The translations under genes were made by a program, and so were the position numbers. A model generated the notes under the pieces. It had not been told where the DNA came from. It worked only from the letters and a program-made list of their open reading frames with translations, and did no database searches. This document shows, one piece after another, positions 18,507 to 27,390 of a stretch of DNA of 64,000 nucleotides (position 1 is the stretch's first letter; the number at the start of each line of letters is the position of its first letter). This DNA is from Streptomyces sp. NBC_00663. Lineage in GTDB: Bacteria; Actinomycetota; Actinomycetes; Streptomycetales; Streptomycetaceae. Where the stretch lies: positions 7,812,001 through 7,876,000 of the forward strand of contig NZ_CP109027.1 of assembly GCF_036226885.1 (NCBI RefSeq). Direction: 5' to 3'.

Positions 18507-19193
18507 ATCAGCACCGAGCCCCGCATCAACGACCGGATTCGCGTTCCCGAGGTGCGACTTGTCGGTCCCAGCGGCGAGCAGGTCGGGATTGTCCCGCTTG
18601 CCAAGGCCCTGGAGCTTGCGCAGGAGTACGACCTCGACCTGGTCGAGGTGGCGGCGACCGCCCGACCGCCGGTCTGCAAGCTCATGGACTACGGGAAGTT
18701 CAAGTACGAGTCGGCCATGAAGGCTCGTGAGGCGCGCAAGAACCAGGCGCACACGGTCATCAAGGAGATGAAGCTCCGGCCGAAGATCGACCCGCACGAC
18801 TATGACACCAAGAAGGGTCACGTCGTCCGGTTCCTCAAGCAGGGCGACAAGGTCAAGATCACGATCATGTTCCGTGGTCGCGAGCAGTCCCGGCCGGAAC
18901 TCGGCTACCGACTGCTCCAGCGTCTCGCGGAGGACGTCCAGGACCTCGGCTTCGTGGAGTCGAACCCGAAGCAGGACGGCCGAAACATGATCATGGTTCT
19001 CGGTCCGCACAAGAAGAAGACCGAGGCGATGGCCGAGGCCCGGCAGGCGCAGGAAGCCCGAAAGGCTGACGCGAAGGCCAACCCTGGCAAGTCGCAGAAC
19101 GCCGCGGAGACGCACCTCGACGAGGACTCCGAGGCTGAGGCCGAGGCTCCTGAGGCCGCCGAGGCGCAGGCCGAGGCTCCGGCCGAGGCGTGA
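18507..19193 (+). CDS. infC: Translation initiation factor IF-3
   Basis: 228 aa from ATC 18507. IF-3 N-domain starts at ISTEPRINDRIRVPEVRLVG; C-domain follows the RKNQAHTVIKEMKLRP linker. There is no ATG, GTG or TTG in frame between the ribosome site AAGGAGG (18496-18502) and conserved sequence, and the reading frame upstream gives no better start, so the rare ATC codon (spacing 4) is the start. IF-3 discriminates against such codons, which gives autoregulation. A 50-residue Ala/Glu-rich acidic tail follows the core and is typical of streptomycete IF-3. First gene of infC-rpmI-rplT. Confidence 0.97.
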   Translation: MSTEPRINDRIRVPEVRLVGPSGEQVGIVPLAKALELAQEYDLDLVEVAATARPPVCKLMDYGKFKYESAMKAREARKNQAHTVIKEMKLRPKIDPHDYDTKKGHVVRFLKQGDKVKITIMFRGREQSRPELGYRLLQRLAEDVQDLGFVESNPKQDGRNMIMVLGPHKKKTEAMAEARQAQEARKADAKANPGKSQNAAETHLDEDSEAEAEAPEAAEAQAEAPAEA

Positions 19194-19301
19194 TCCCAGG
19201 GACGCGAGTCCCCAGGACATAACCGATACAAGAGCGACGCTCCACCGTGCCCGGTTTCACGACCGGGCACCGGGGCGCCACCCAGAGGAGAGAACGGCGC
19301 T

Positions 19302-19496
19302 ATGCCGAAGAACAAGTCGCACAGCGGTGCCAGCAAGCGCTTCAAGATCACCGGCTCCGGCAAGGTGCTCCGTGAGCGTGCCGGCAAGCGCCACTACCTC
19401 GAGCACAAGTCGTCCCGCTTGACGCGTCGCCTCACCGGCAACGCCGAGATGGCCCCGGGCGACGCCGCGAAGATCAAGAAGCTTCTCGGCAAGTGA
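19302..19496 (+). CDS. rpmI: Ribosomal protein bL35
   Basis: 64 aa, full length. MPKNKSHSGASKRFKITGSGK start and the basic KSSRLTRRLTG region are diagnostic. Ribosome site GAGGAGAG precedes ATG 19302. 108 bases after infC, 98 before rplT; no separate promoter is obvious. Confidence 0.98.
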   Translation: MPKNKSHSGASKRFKITGSGKVLRERAGKRHYLEHKSSRLTRRLTGNAEMAPGDAAKIKKLLGK

Positions 19497-19594
19497 GGTC
19501 GGGCGCACAGCGCCTGACCCCCCTCCAGACCGGGACCCAATCGATTTCCGGGTCGTGTGAGTCCAACCACGGCCCCGCTACAAGGAGTTAACAA

Positions 19595-19978
19595 GTGGCA
19601 CGCGTCAAGCGGGCAGTCAACGCCCACAAGAAGCGCCGGGCGATCCTCGAAGCCGCCTCCGGCTACCGCGGTCAGCGTTCGCGCCTGTACCGCAAGGCCA
19701 AGGAGCAGGTCACCCACTCGCTGGTCTACAACTACAACGACCGCAAGAAGCGCAAGGGCGACTTCCGTCAGCTGTGGATCCAGCGCATCAACGCCGCTGC
19801 CCGCGCCAACGGCATCACGTACAACCGCTTCATCCAGGGTCTGAAGGCCGCGAACATCGAGGTCGACCGCAAGATCCTGGCCGAGCTGGCCGTCAACGAC
19901 GCCACCGCGTTCGCCGCGCTCGTCGAGGTCGCGCAGAAGGCCCTGCCGGCCGACGTCAACGCCCCCAAGGCGGCCTGA
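19595..19978 (+). CDS. rplT: Ribosomal protein bL20
   Basis: 127 aa, full length, GTG start at 19595 behind AAGGAG. Arg/Lys-rich N-terminus (RVKRAVNAHKKRRAILE) and the YRKAKEQVTHSLVYNYNDRK segment are diagnostic. bL20 is an early 23S rRNA assembly protein and in other bacteria a feedback repressor of this operon. Confidence 0.98.
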   Translation: MARVKRAVNAHKKRRAILEAASGYRGQRSRLYRKAKEQVTHSLVYNYNDRKKRKGDFRQLWIQRINAAARANGITYNRFIQGLKAANIEVDRKILAELAVNDATAFAALVEVAQKALPADVNAPKAA

Positions 19979-20007
19979 CGCCTGGCTTCGAGCCGACGTG
20001 ACATGAG

Positions 20008-20037
20008 GGACCCGCAGGCTTTCGGGCTTGCGGGTCC
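20008..20037 (+). terminator. Strong terminator of the infC-rpmI-rplT operon
   Basis: 13-bp stem (two G-T wobbles) with a TTCG tetraloop: left arm GGACCCGCAGGCT, right arm GGCTTGCGGGTCC, followed by TGTTGTG. Located 30 bases after the rplT stop. Confidence 0.9.
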
Positions 20038-20066
20038 TGTTGTGTAGTTCTCCGAAAGTGAGCCCC

Positions 20067-20912
20067 ATGCCCGCCGATGCCGGCCCCGAGCTGATCTCCC
20101 CCCGTTCCCCCCGCGTCTCCGCCGCCCGGCGGCTCGCCAAGCGGAACTTCCGGGGCAAGGAGCGGCTGTTCCTGGCCGAGGGGCCGCAGGCCGTGCGGGA
20201 GGCCGCCGGACACGGTCTGGTGGAGCTGTTCGCCACCGTCGAGGCCGCCGAGCGGTACGGCGACATCATCGGCGAGGCCCGTGCCGTCGGAGCGCGGGTC
20301 CACCTCGCCTCCGAGGACGTCATCGCCGACATCTCCACCACCGTCACCCCCCAGGGGCTCGTCGGGGTGTGCGGGTTCCTGGACACGCCCTTCACGGAGA
20401 TCCTCGCCGCCCGCCCCAAGCTCGTCGCGGTGCTCGCGAACGTGCGCGACCCCGGGAACGCCGGCACCGTACTGCGGTGCGCGGACGCCGCCGGCGCCGA
20501 GGCCGTCGTACTGACCGACGCCTCCGTGGACCTCTACAACCCCAAGGCCGTACGGGCCTCCGTGGGATCCCTCTTCCATCTGCCGGTCGCCGTCGGGGTG
20601 CCCGTCGAGGAAGCGGTGGCCGGGCTCAAGGACGCCGGGGTGCGGATCCTCGCCGCCGACGGGGCCGGGACCGACGACCTCGACGACGAGCTCGACCAGG
20701 GCACCATGGGCGGGCCGACCGCGTGGGTGTTCGGCAACGAGGCGTGGGGGCTCCCGGAGGAGACCCGCGCCCTCGCGGACGCCGTGGTGCGCGTCCCGAT
20801 CCACGGGAAGGCCGAAAGCCTGAACCTCGCGACCGCCGCCGCCGTATGTCTCTACGCGTCGGCCCGTGCACAGCGCGCCTCCGGAGGGTGCCGCTCCGTC
20901 ACCGACAGCTAG
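20067..20912 (+). CDS. TrmH/SpoU-family 23S rRNA or tRNA 2'-O-methyltransferase
   Basis: 281 aa from ATG 20067 (GTG 20058 possible). N-terminal substrate-binding domain to about residue 105 (SPRVSAARRLAKRNFRGKE, FLAEGPQAVREA), then the SPOUT knot: motif 1 VLANVRDPGNAGTVLRCADA, motif 2 VFGNEAWGLPEE, motif 3 IPIHGKAESLN written here VRVPIHGKAESLNLATAAAV. The deep trefoil knot binds S-adenosylmethionine. Homologues beside rplT/pheS are annotated as rRNA methyltransferases; the modified nucleotide is unknown. Confidence 0.93.
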   Translation: MPADAGPELISPRSPRVSAARRLAKRNFRGKERLFLAEGPQAVREAAGHGLVELFATVEAAERYGDIIGEARAVGARVHLASEDVIADISTTVTPQGLVGVCGFLDTPFTEILAARPKLVAVLANVRDPGNAGTVLRCADAAGAEAVVLTDASVDLYNPKAVRASVGSLFHLPVAVGVPVEEAVAGLKDAGVRILAADGAGTDDLDDELDQGTMGGPTAWVFGNEAWGLPEETRALADAVVRVPIHGKAESLNLATAAAVCLYASARAQRASGGCRSVTDS

Positions 20913-20963
20913 TAGGGTGACCAGCTCGGGGCCCCTCAGCGTCATGAGAGGTGGGGTACGGGG

Positions 20964-22100
20964 ATGAGTGTCGGCACGAGCAGTGCACCGGGTGACCGGG
21001 ACGTGCGGCAGGGTTCCGCGTCCGGCCCCGGTGATCTCGCCGGACTCGGCATCGACCCCGACATGCTGCCCGACGGACTGGTCGTCGCCGACGAACAGGG
21101 CCGGGTCGTCTGCTTCAACGCCGCCGCCGAACGCATCACCGCCGTCCCCGCCGCCGAGGCCCTCGGCCGGCGCCTCGACAAGGCGCTGCCGTTGGAGGAC
21201 CTGGAGGGGCGGCGCTGGTGGCAGCTGACCGACCCGTACGGCGGTCTCGCCATCCGGCGCGGGCAGCCCGAGCGGAACCTGCTGCTGCCGGGCGGACACG
21301 AGGTGCTGGTCACCGTCCAGTACGTCCGCGCCGAGCCCACCGGACCCGTCTCCCGCGTCGTCGTGTGTCTGCGCGACACCGAGGCCCGGCGCCGCACCGA
21401 GCGCAGCCACGCCGAGCTCATCGCCACCGTCGCCCACGAGCTGCGCTCCCCGCTCACCTCCGTGAAGGGCTTCACCGCCACGCTGCTCGCCAAGTGGGAA
21501 CGGTTCACCGACGACCAGAAACGGCTGATGCTGGAGACCGTGGACGCGGACGCCGACCGGGTCACCCGGCTCATCGCCGAGCTGCTCGACATCTCCAGGA
21601 TCGACTCGGGGCGGCTGGAGGTACGCCGCCAGCCAGTCGACATCGGGGCGGCCGTCGGGCGCCACATCCAGGCGTACGTCGCCGCGGGCCAGACCGCCGA
21701 CCGGTTCCTGCTCCGCATCGAGCAGCCGCTGCCCCAGCTCTGGGCGGACCCCGACAAGATCGACCAGGTGCTCAGCAACCTGCTGGAAAATGCGGTGCGC
21801 CACGGCGAGGGAACCGTCACGATTGACGTCACGCCCGCCGCGTCCCCCCGGGAAGGGGAGGACCGCGGCACATCGGTCACCGTGAGCGACGAGGGGCCCG
21901 GCATCCCGGAGGAATCCATGAACCGCGTCTTCACCCGCTTCTGGCGGGGCAGCAAGCGCGGTGGCACGGGCCTCGGGCTCTACATCGTCAAGGGCATCGT
22001 CGAGGCCCACGGCGGTGCCATCACGGTCGGCCGCGGCCCCGGCGGGGGCGCCGAGTTCCGATTTACGTTGCCCGTGAGCACTCCGGCCTATCTGACCTGA
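20964..22100 (+). CDS. PAS-domain sensor histidine kinase, soluble, no adjacent response regulator
   Basis: 378 aa. PAS domain about 32-140 (LPDGLVVADEQGRVVCFNAAAERIT), HisKA with phospho-acceptor His158 (IATVAHELRSPLTSVKG), HATPase about 265-373 with N box (NLLENAVRH), G1 (DEGPGIPEE), F box and G2 (GGTGLGLYIVKGIVEAHGG). No membrane helix, so it senses an internal signal. No response regulator is encoded beside it, so it is an orphan kinase. Between rRNA methyltransferase and pheS, a conserved streptomycete location. Confidence 0.93.
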   Translation: MSVGTSSAPGDRDVRQGSASGPGDLAGLGIDPDMLPDGLVVADEQGRVVCFNAAAERITAVPAAEALGRRLDKALPLEDLEGRRWWQLTDPYGGLAIRRGQPERNLLLPGGHEVLVTVQYVRAEPTGPVSRVVVCLRDTEARRRTERSHAELIATVAHELRSPLTSVKGFTATLLAKWERFTDDQKRLMLETVDADADRVTRLIAELLDISRIDSGRLEVRRQPVDIGAAVGRHIQAYVAAGQTADRFLLRIEQPLPQLWADPDKIDQVLSNLLENAVRHGEGTVTIDVTPAASPREGEDRGTSVTVSDEGPGIPEESMNRVFTRFWRGSKRGGTGLGLYIVKGIVEAHGGAITVGRGPGGGAEFRFTLPVSTPAYLT

Positions 22101-22228
22101 GTGCCCGCGGGCGCATTCGTATACCTCCACCCCGTTAGACTCGGCCTTTGGCACCTTTGTGTCCTGCACACGGCACTGAGCGCCGGTCTAGGGGACCTTC
22201 AGCCAGCCAATCGGAAGCACGGGAAGAG

Positions 22229-23350
22229 ATGTCGGCACCGAATAAGTCGTACGACCCTGTAGAGGTCGAGGCGTTGAAACCGGAAGAGATCGAGCGCATG
22301 CGGGACGAGGCGCTCGCCGCCTTCGCCGCCGCGGACTCCCTCGACGCGCTCCAGGAGGCCAAGGTCGCCCACACCGGCGGCACCTCGCCGCTGGCCCTCG
22401 CCAACCGCGAGATCGGCGCGCTGCCCCCGCAGGCCAAGGCCGCCGCGGGGAAGCTCGTCGGACAGGCCCGCGGCGCCGTGAACAAGGCGCTCGCCGGCCG
22501 CCAGGCCGAGCTGGAGGAAGAGCGCGACGCCCGCGTGCTGGTCGAGGAGGCGGTGGACGTCACCCTGCCCTACGACCGCGTACCGGCCGGCGCCCGCCAC
22601 CCGCTGACCACGCTGTCCGAGCGCATCGAGGACGTCTTCGTGGCCATGGGCTACGAGGTCGCCGAGGGCCCGCAGGTCGAGGCGGAGTGGTTCAACTTCG
22701 ACGCCCTCAACATCGGCCCGGACCACCCGGCCCGTGGCGAGGCCGACACCTTCTTCGTGCAGGGCCCGCAGGGCGGCACCGAGTCCGGCGTCGTGCTGCG
22801 CACCCACACCTCGCCGGTCCAGATCCGCTCGCTGCTCAGCCGTGAGCTGCCGGTGTACGTGATCTGCCCCGGCGTCGTGTACCGCACCGACGAGCTGGAC
22901 GCCACGCACACCCCGGTCTTCCGCCAGGTCGAGCTGCTCGCCGTGGACGAGGGCCTCACCATGGCCGACCTCAAGGGCACCATGGACCACATGGTCCAGG
23001 CCCTGTTCGGCGAGGGCATGAAGACCCGGCTGCGGCCGAACTTCTTCCCCTTCACCGAGCCGTCCGCCGAGATGGACATGGTCTGCTACGTGTGCCGCGG
23101 CGAGTCCGTCGGCAACCCGGACCGCCCCTGCCGCACCTGCTCCTCCGAGGGCTGGATCGAGCTCGGCGGCTGCGGCATGGTCAACCCGAAGGTCCTCAAG
23201 GCCTGCGGCGTGGACCCCGAGAAGTACAGCGGATTCGCCTTCGGGTTCGGCATCGAGCGGATGCTGATGTTCCGCCACAACGTCGAAGACATGCGAGACA
23301 TGGTCGAGGGTGACGTCCGGTTCACCCGGCCGTTCGGGATGGAGATCTGA
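22229..23350 (+). CDS. pheS: Phenylalanyl-tRNA synthetase alpha subunit
   Basis: 373 aa from ATG 22229. N-terminal tRNA-binding coiled coil about 10-95; class II core with motif 2 (FRQVELLAVDEGL) and motif 3 (GFAFGFGIERMLM), plus the Phe-binding FTEPSAEMD. Forms an alpha2-beta2 enzyme with PheT. A short Cys cluster (VCYVCRGES..CRTCSSEGW) is present, a Zn-ribbon-like insertion frequent in actinobacterial PheS. Stop and pheT start overlap as TGATG. Confidence 0.97.
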   Translation: MSAPNKSYDPVEVEALKPEEIERMRDEALAAFAAADSLDALQEAKVAHTGGTSPLALANREIGALPPQAKAAAGKLVGQARGAVNKALAGRQAELEEERDARVLVEEAVDVTLPYDRVPAGARHPLTTLSERIEDVFVAMGYEVAEGPQVEAEWFNFDALNIGPDHPARGEADTFFVQGPQGGTESGVVLRTHTSPVQIRSLLSRELPVYVICPGVVYRTDELDATHTPVFRQVELLAVDEGLTMADLKGTMDHMVQALFGEGMKTRLRPNFFPFTEPSAEMDMVCYVCRGESVGNPDRPCRTCSSEGWIELGGCGMVNPKVLKACGVDPEKYSGFAFGFGIERMLMFRHNVEDMRDMVEGDVRFTRPFGMEI

Positions 23351-25860
23351 TGCGGGTCCCGCTTTCTTGGCTGCGGGAGTACGTCGACCTGCCGGCGACG
23401 GAGACCGGGCGTGACGTCCAGGCCAAGCTCATTTCGGCAGGCCTCGAGGTGGAGACCGTCGAGCAGCTCGGCGACGGCCTCAAGGGCCCCCTGGTCGTCG
23501 GCCAGGTGCTGACCATCGAGGAGCTGGAGGGCTTCAAGAAGCCGATCCGCTTCTGCACGGTGAACGTCGGTACCGCCAACGGCACCGGCGAGCCCCAGGA
23601 GATCGTCTGCGGCGCCCGCAACTTCGCCGTCGGCGACAAGGTCGTCGTCGTGCTCCCGGGCGCCGAACTGCCCGGCGGGTTCGCGATCGCCGCCCGCAAG
23701 ACCTACGGCAAGACGTCCCACGGCATGATCTGCTCCAGCGACGAGCTGGGCATGGGCGACGACGGCACCAAGGGCATCATCGTGCTGCCGCCGGAGACCG
23801 AGGTCGGCAAGGACGCCATCGAGCTGCTCGAACTGGTCGACGAGGTCCTGGACATCGCCGTCACCGCCAACCGCGGCGACTGCCTCTCCATCCGCGGCGT
23901 CGCCCGCGAGACCGCCATCGCCTACGGCCTGCCGCTGCGCGACCCGGCCCTGCTCGACGTCCCGGGCCCCAACGCCTACGGCTACCCGGTCCAGGTCTCC
24001 GAGCCGCTCGGCTGCGACCGCTTCACGGCCCGTACGGTGAGCGGCCTCAGCCCCGAGGCGCGCTCCCCGATCTGGCTGAAGCGCCGGCTGCAGAAGGTCG
24101 GCATGCGCCCGATCTCGCTCGCCGTCGACATCACCAACTACGTGATGATGGAGCTCGGCCAGCCGCTGCACGCCTACGACCGCACGCTGGTCCAGGGCAC
24201 CATCGGCGTCCGCCGAGCCACCGAGGGCGAGGAGATCGTCACCCTCGACGGAGCCAAGCGGAAGCTGCACGCCGAGGACCTCGTCATCACCGACGACCGC
24301 GGCCCCATCGGCCTCGCCGGGGTCATGGGCGGCGCCAACACGGAGATCGCGGACCACGAGGAGGGCGAGGGCACCACCGACGTCGTCATCGAGGCCGCGC
24401 ACTTCGACGCGGTGTCGATCGCGCGCACGGCCCGCCGCCACAAGCTCTCCTCCGAGGCGTCCCGCCGCTTCGAGCGCGGTGTCGACCCGGCTGCCGCCGC
24501 CGCTGCGGCCCAGCGCACGGTCGACCTCCTCGTGCTCCTCGCGGGCGGTACCGCCGACGCCGGGGTCACCGAGGTCGCCGCTCCGAACGCGCCGCACACG
24601 ATCGCCGTGCCGGCCGACCACCCGGACAAGGTCGCGGGTGTGGAGTACGGCCGCGAGACCGTCGTACGCCGTCTCCAGCAGGTCGGCTGTGACGTGTACG
24701 GGCAGGACGAGCTGATCGTCACCGTGCCGTCCTGGCGTCCCGACCTCACCGAGGTCAACGACCTGGCCGAAGAGGTCATCCGGCTGGAGGGCTACGAGAA
24801 CCTGCCCTCCACGCTGCCCAAGCCCCCGTCGGGCCGCGGCCTGACCCACCGCCAGCGGCTGCACCGCCGCGTCGGCCGCGCGCTGGCCGGTGCCGGGTTC
24901 GTCGAGGCGCCGAACTACCCCTTCATCGGCAAGCAGGTCTTCGATCAGCTGTTGCTGGAGGCGGACGATCCGGCCCGCCGGGTCGTCACACTGACGAACC
25001 CGCTCAACGACGAGGAGCCCGCGCTCCGTACGTCGCTGCTGCCGGGCCTGCTGGGCGCGCTGCGGCGCAATGACGGCCGGGGCTCGCACGACCTGGCCCT
25101 CTTCGAGACGGGTCTGGTGTTCCTGCCGCGTGCCGAGCAGAAGGCCGCCGTCTCCCTGCCGGTGGACCGGCGTCCCACCGACGAGGAGATCGCCGAGCTG
25201 AACGCCGCGCTGCCCGAGCAGCCGCGCCATGTCGCCGCGGTCCTCGCCGGAGCGCGCGAGCAGGCCGGCTGGTGGGGCAAGGGCCGTCCGGTGGACTGGG
25301 CCGACGCGATCGAGGCGGCGCGGGCGGTCGCCCGTGAGGCCGGGGTCGAACTGGTCGTCCGGGGCGGTCAGTACGGACCGTGGCATCCGGGGCGGTGCGC
25401 CGAGCTGGTGGTCGTCGCCGAGGGTGCGGAGACGGTCGTCGGCCATGCCGGTGAGCTGCACCCGCGCGTGGTGAAGGCGTTCGGGCTGCCCGCGCGTACG
25501 TCCGCGATGGAGCTGGACCTGGACGCGCTGGAGGCCGTCGGCGACGACACGCCTCAGGCGCCGAGCATCTCCACGTTCCCTGTCGCCACGCAGGATGTGG
25601 CGCTGGTGGTCGACAAGTTCGTACCGCATGCCGACGTCGAGGCCGCGCTGCGGGACGGTGCGGGTTCCCTGCTGGAGGCGATCCGGCTGTTCGATGTGTA
25701 TGAGAACGCCGAGCAGTTGGGCGACGGGAAGAAGTCGCTGGCGTATGCGCTGCGGTTCCGCTCGGCGGATCGGACGCTGACCGTGGATGAGGCTTCGGCT
25801 GCGCGGGATGCGGCGGTGGCTCTCGCGGGTGAGCGTACGGGAGCCGTTCTGCGCGGTTGA
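23350..25860 (+). CDS. pheT: Phenylalanyl-tRNA synthetase beta subunit
   Basis: 836 aa. Domains in order: N-terminal B1 and EMAP-like OB fold (about 40-150, LVVGQVLTIEE), B3/B4 editing region (about 210-370), B5 DNA-binding-like domain (about 400-480), catalytic-like core, and the C-terminal anticodon-recognising FDX-ACB domain (about 742-835, STFPVATQDVALVVDKFVPHADVEA in pieces). Translationally coupled to pheS. Third-position GC falls noticeably over the last 100 codons. Confidence 0.97.
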   Translation: MRVPLSWLREYVDLPATETGRDVQAKLISAGLEVETVEQLGDGLKGPLVVGQVLTIEELEGFKKPIRFCTVNVGTANGTGEPQEIVCGARNFAVGDKVVVVLPGAELPGGFAIAARKTYGKTSHGMICSSDELGMGDDGTKGIIVLPPETEVGKDAIELLELVDEVLDIAVTANRGDCLSIRGVARETAIAYGLPLRDPALLDVPGPNAYGYPVQVSEPLGCDRFTARTVSGLSPEARSPIWLKRRLQKVGMRPISLAVDITNYVMMELGQPLHAYDRTLVQGTIGVRRATEGEEIVTLDGAKRKLHAEDLVITDDRGPIGLAGVMGGANTEIADHEEGEGTTDVVIEAAHFDAVSIARTARRHKLSSEASRRFERGVDPAAAAAAAQRTVDLLVLLAGGTADAGVTEVAAPNAPHTIAVPADHPDKVAGVEYGRETVVRRLQQVGCDVYGQDELIVTVPSWRPDLTEVNDLAEEVIRLEGYENLPSTLPKPPSGRGLTHRQRLHRRVGRALAGAGFVEAPNYPFIGKQVFDQLLLEADDPARRVVTLTNPLNDEEPALRTSLLPGLLGALRRNDGRGSHDLALFETGLVFLPRAEQKAAVSLPVDRRPTDEEIAELNAALPEQPRHVAAVLAGAREQAGWWGKGRPVDWADAIEAARAVAREAGVELVVRGGQYGPWHPGRCAELVVVAEGAETVVGHAGELHPRVVKAFGLPARTSAMELDLDALEAVGDDTPQAPSISTFPVATQDVALVVDKFVPHADVEAALRDGAGSLLEAIRLFDVYENAEQLGDGKKSLAYALRFRSADRTLTVDEASAARDAAVALAGERTGAVLRG

Positions 25861-25870
25861 TGTCGTGTGC

Positions 25871-25923
25871 CGGGTGCGGGTGAGTTGTGGCTGGTCGCGC
25901 AGTTCCCCGCGCCCCTTAGGGGG
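25871..25923 (-). repeat. Dispersed intergenic repeat, copy B
   Basis: Reverse-orientation copy directly after pheT: GTTGTGGCTGGTCGCGCAG then TTCCCCGCGCCCCTTAGGGG. It matches copy A read on the opposite strand almost base for base over about 40 bases. Confidence 0.8.
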
Positions 25924-26057
25924 TTGCAGTCACGTCACTCGATGGAGTGACTTCTCCCAGTGATCTGGTCCATCCGGGCCATGTGTCGACAGAATCGGAC
26001 CGGCCTTTCGGGGTCGGTCCGATACTGCTGTCTGGGCCTATATGGGGGGCCATCGGC

Positions 26058-27113
26058 ATGATCCGTATCAGGGGTCGGGTTCCCCGCAGGGTGCTGGCGT
26101 TGGGGTTGCCCACCGCCTGGGGCGCCGTGGCGATCACGTACAAGATGACCTGCCCGCTCGCCCAGCAGACCGGGTTCGAGGCGCGGCTCGCCACCAGTGC
26201 CGTCTTCTTCGCCGTCGGCACCGGGTTGATACTGCACGTCCGCAAGGCGCTGCTGCGTGAGCTGCGGCAGCTCCGGCAGGTCGCCGGGGTCGCGCAGAGC
26301 GCGCTGCTGCGGCCGTTGCCTCCGCGGATCGACGGGTTGGACATCGCCGCGGCCCAGCTGTCCGCGGACCGGGGCGCGTCCGTGGGCGGCGATCTCTACG
26401 AGGTCGTCGCCACCGAGCACGGCGTCCGCGCGGTCATGGGTGATGTGCGGGGCCATGGGCTCGCGGCCATCAGCACGGCCGCCGCCGTCCTCGGCAGCTT
26501 CCGCGAGGCCGTGCACGACGAGGCCGAACTCGACAGTGTCCTACGGCGGCTGGAGCGGGCGCATGCCCGGCATCTGCGCGAGCGGGCCCGCACCGAGCCG
26601 TCCGTCGCCGAGGAGTTCGTCACCGTACTCCTGCTGGAGATCCGTGAAGACGGAGCGCTGTACGCGCTCAACTGCGGTCACCCCTGGCCGTATCTCCTCA
26701 GTGGCCCCCGGGTGGACCCCCTCACCCGAGCGGATCCCCTCCCTCCGCTCGGGCCGTTCCCGCTGCCGCCCCACCTGCCCCCGATGCCCTGCGGCCACCT
26801 CCTCCCCGGCGAGACCCTCGTCCTCCACACGGACGGGGCCGAGGACGCGAGGGACGCTCATGGCCGGTTCTTCTCCCTGTCGACCGCGCTGGCGAAGGCC
26901 GCGGACCAGCCCCCTCAGTCACTGCTGGGCTCGGTCTTCACAGCCCTGCTGCGCCACGTGCCCGGAGCCCCGAAGGACGACATCGCCTTACTGGTCCTTC
27001 GCAACGGCCGCTCACAACGACGCCCCCCAGGGGCGCGGGGCGATGACATCAGCGGCTCCGCCGCGCGGGCGCGACCAGCCACAACGCACCCGCAGCCGAC
27101 AACGCACCTTTGA
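26058..27113 (+). CDS. Membrane PP2C/SpoIIE-type serine phosphatase, TTA codon
   Basis: 351 aa from ATG 26058 (GGGGGG site; an ATG... start further upstream near 25947 is less likely). Two N-terminal membrane helices (about 8-65), the linker VAGVAQSALLRPLPPRIDGL, then the SpoIIE phosphatase domain with metal ligands in VGGDLYEVV and MGDVRGHGLA and the C-terminal DDIALLVLR. The usual roles are control of anti-sigma/anti-anti-sigma switches. The leucine before the second L of DDIALL is a TTA codon (26988-26990), so full-length protein should need bldA tRNA. The last 30 or so residues (from RSQRRPPGARG) are translated from an intergenic-repeat copy. Confidence 0.88.
   Translation: MIRIRGRVPRRVLALGLPTAWGAVAITYKMTCPLAQQTGFEARLATSAVFFAVGTGLILHVRKALLRELRQLRQVAGVAQSALLRPLPPRIDGLDIAAAQLSADRGASVGGDLYEVVATEHGVRAVMGDVRGHGLAAISTAAAVLGSFREAVHDEAELDSVLRRLERAHARHLRERARTEPSVAEEFVTVLLLEIREDGALYALNCGHPWPYLLSGPRVDPLTRADPLPPLGPFPLPPHLPPMPCGHLLPGETLVLHTDGAEDARDAHGRFFSLSTALAKAADQPPQSLLGSVFTALLRHVPGAPKDDIALLVLRNGRSQRRPPGARGDDISGSAARARPATTHPQPTTHL
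27027..27085 (+). repeat. Dispersed repeat, copy C, inside the phosphatase reading frame
   Basis: CCAGGGGCGCGGGGCGATG, an intervening GCGGCTCCGCCGCGCGGG, then GCGCGACCAGCCACAACGC. The same split arrangement (core, GCGGCTCCGCCGCG, CGACCAGCC) recurs in copy F. Unlike the other copies it lies before the stop codon of a gene. The 277 bases from 27114 to 27390 contain no gene; only the promoter region of the next regulator. Confidence 0.8.
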
Positions 27114-27390
27114 CCCCGGCGGCGTTGAGTCGCTCGGCCAAGCCGGCGGCGGCCGTCCGCCCCGCCACGGAGTGTCGGGCAGGCAGCTGGGCGGACGGCG
27201 CGGAATCGGGCCGCCGCACTGTACGAGGGGGAGCCGGCGGCCCGGCCGGCCTCTTGCGAGGCATTTCAGTCAACCGGCTGGAAACTCTCCGCGACAGTGC
27301 GCGCACGCTACGGATTCGAGCACTCCGTTCACACCCCGTGTGAAGACACACCCACTACTCTGACGGCACCGAGCCACCCGGGGGGCATAT

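Noticed and set aside
18421..18720. Small frames over the infC leader, including one starting ATG at 18485
   Set aside because: ATG 18485 is out of frame with IF-3 and its product has no family match; the region is better explained as an infC leader.
22101..22228. T-box or other aminoacyl-tRNA riboswitch before pheS
   Set aside because: No T-box sequence or specifier-loop structure could be recognised; only weak local hairpins.
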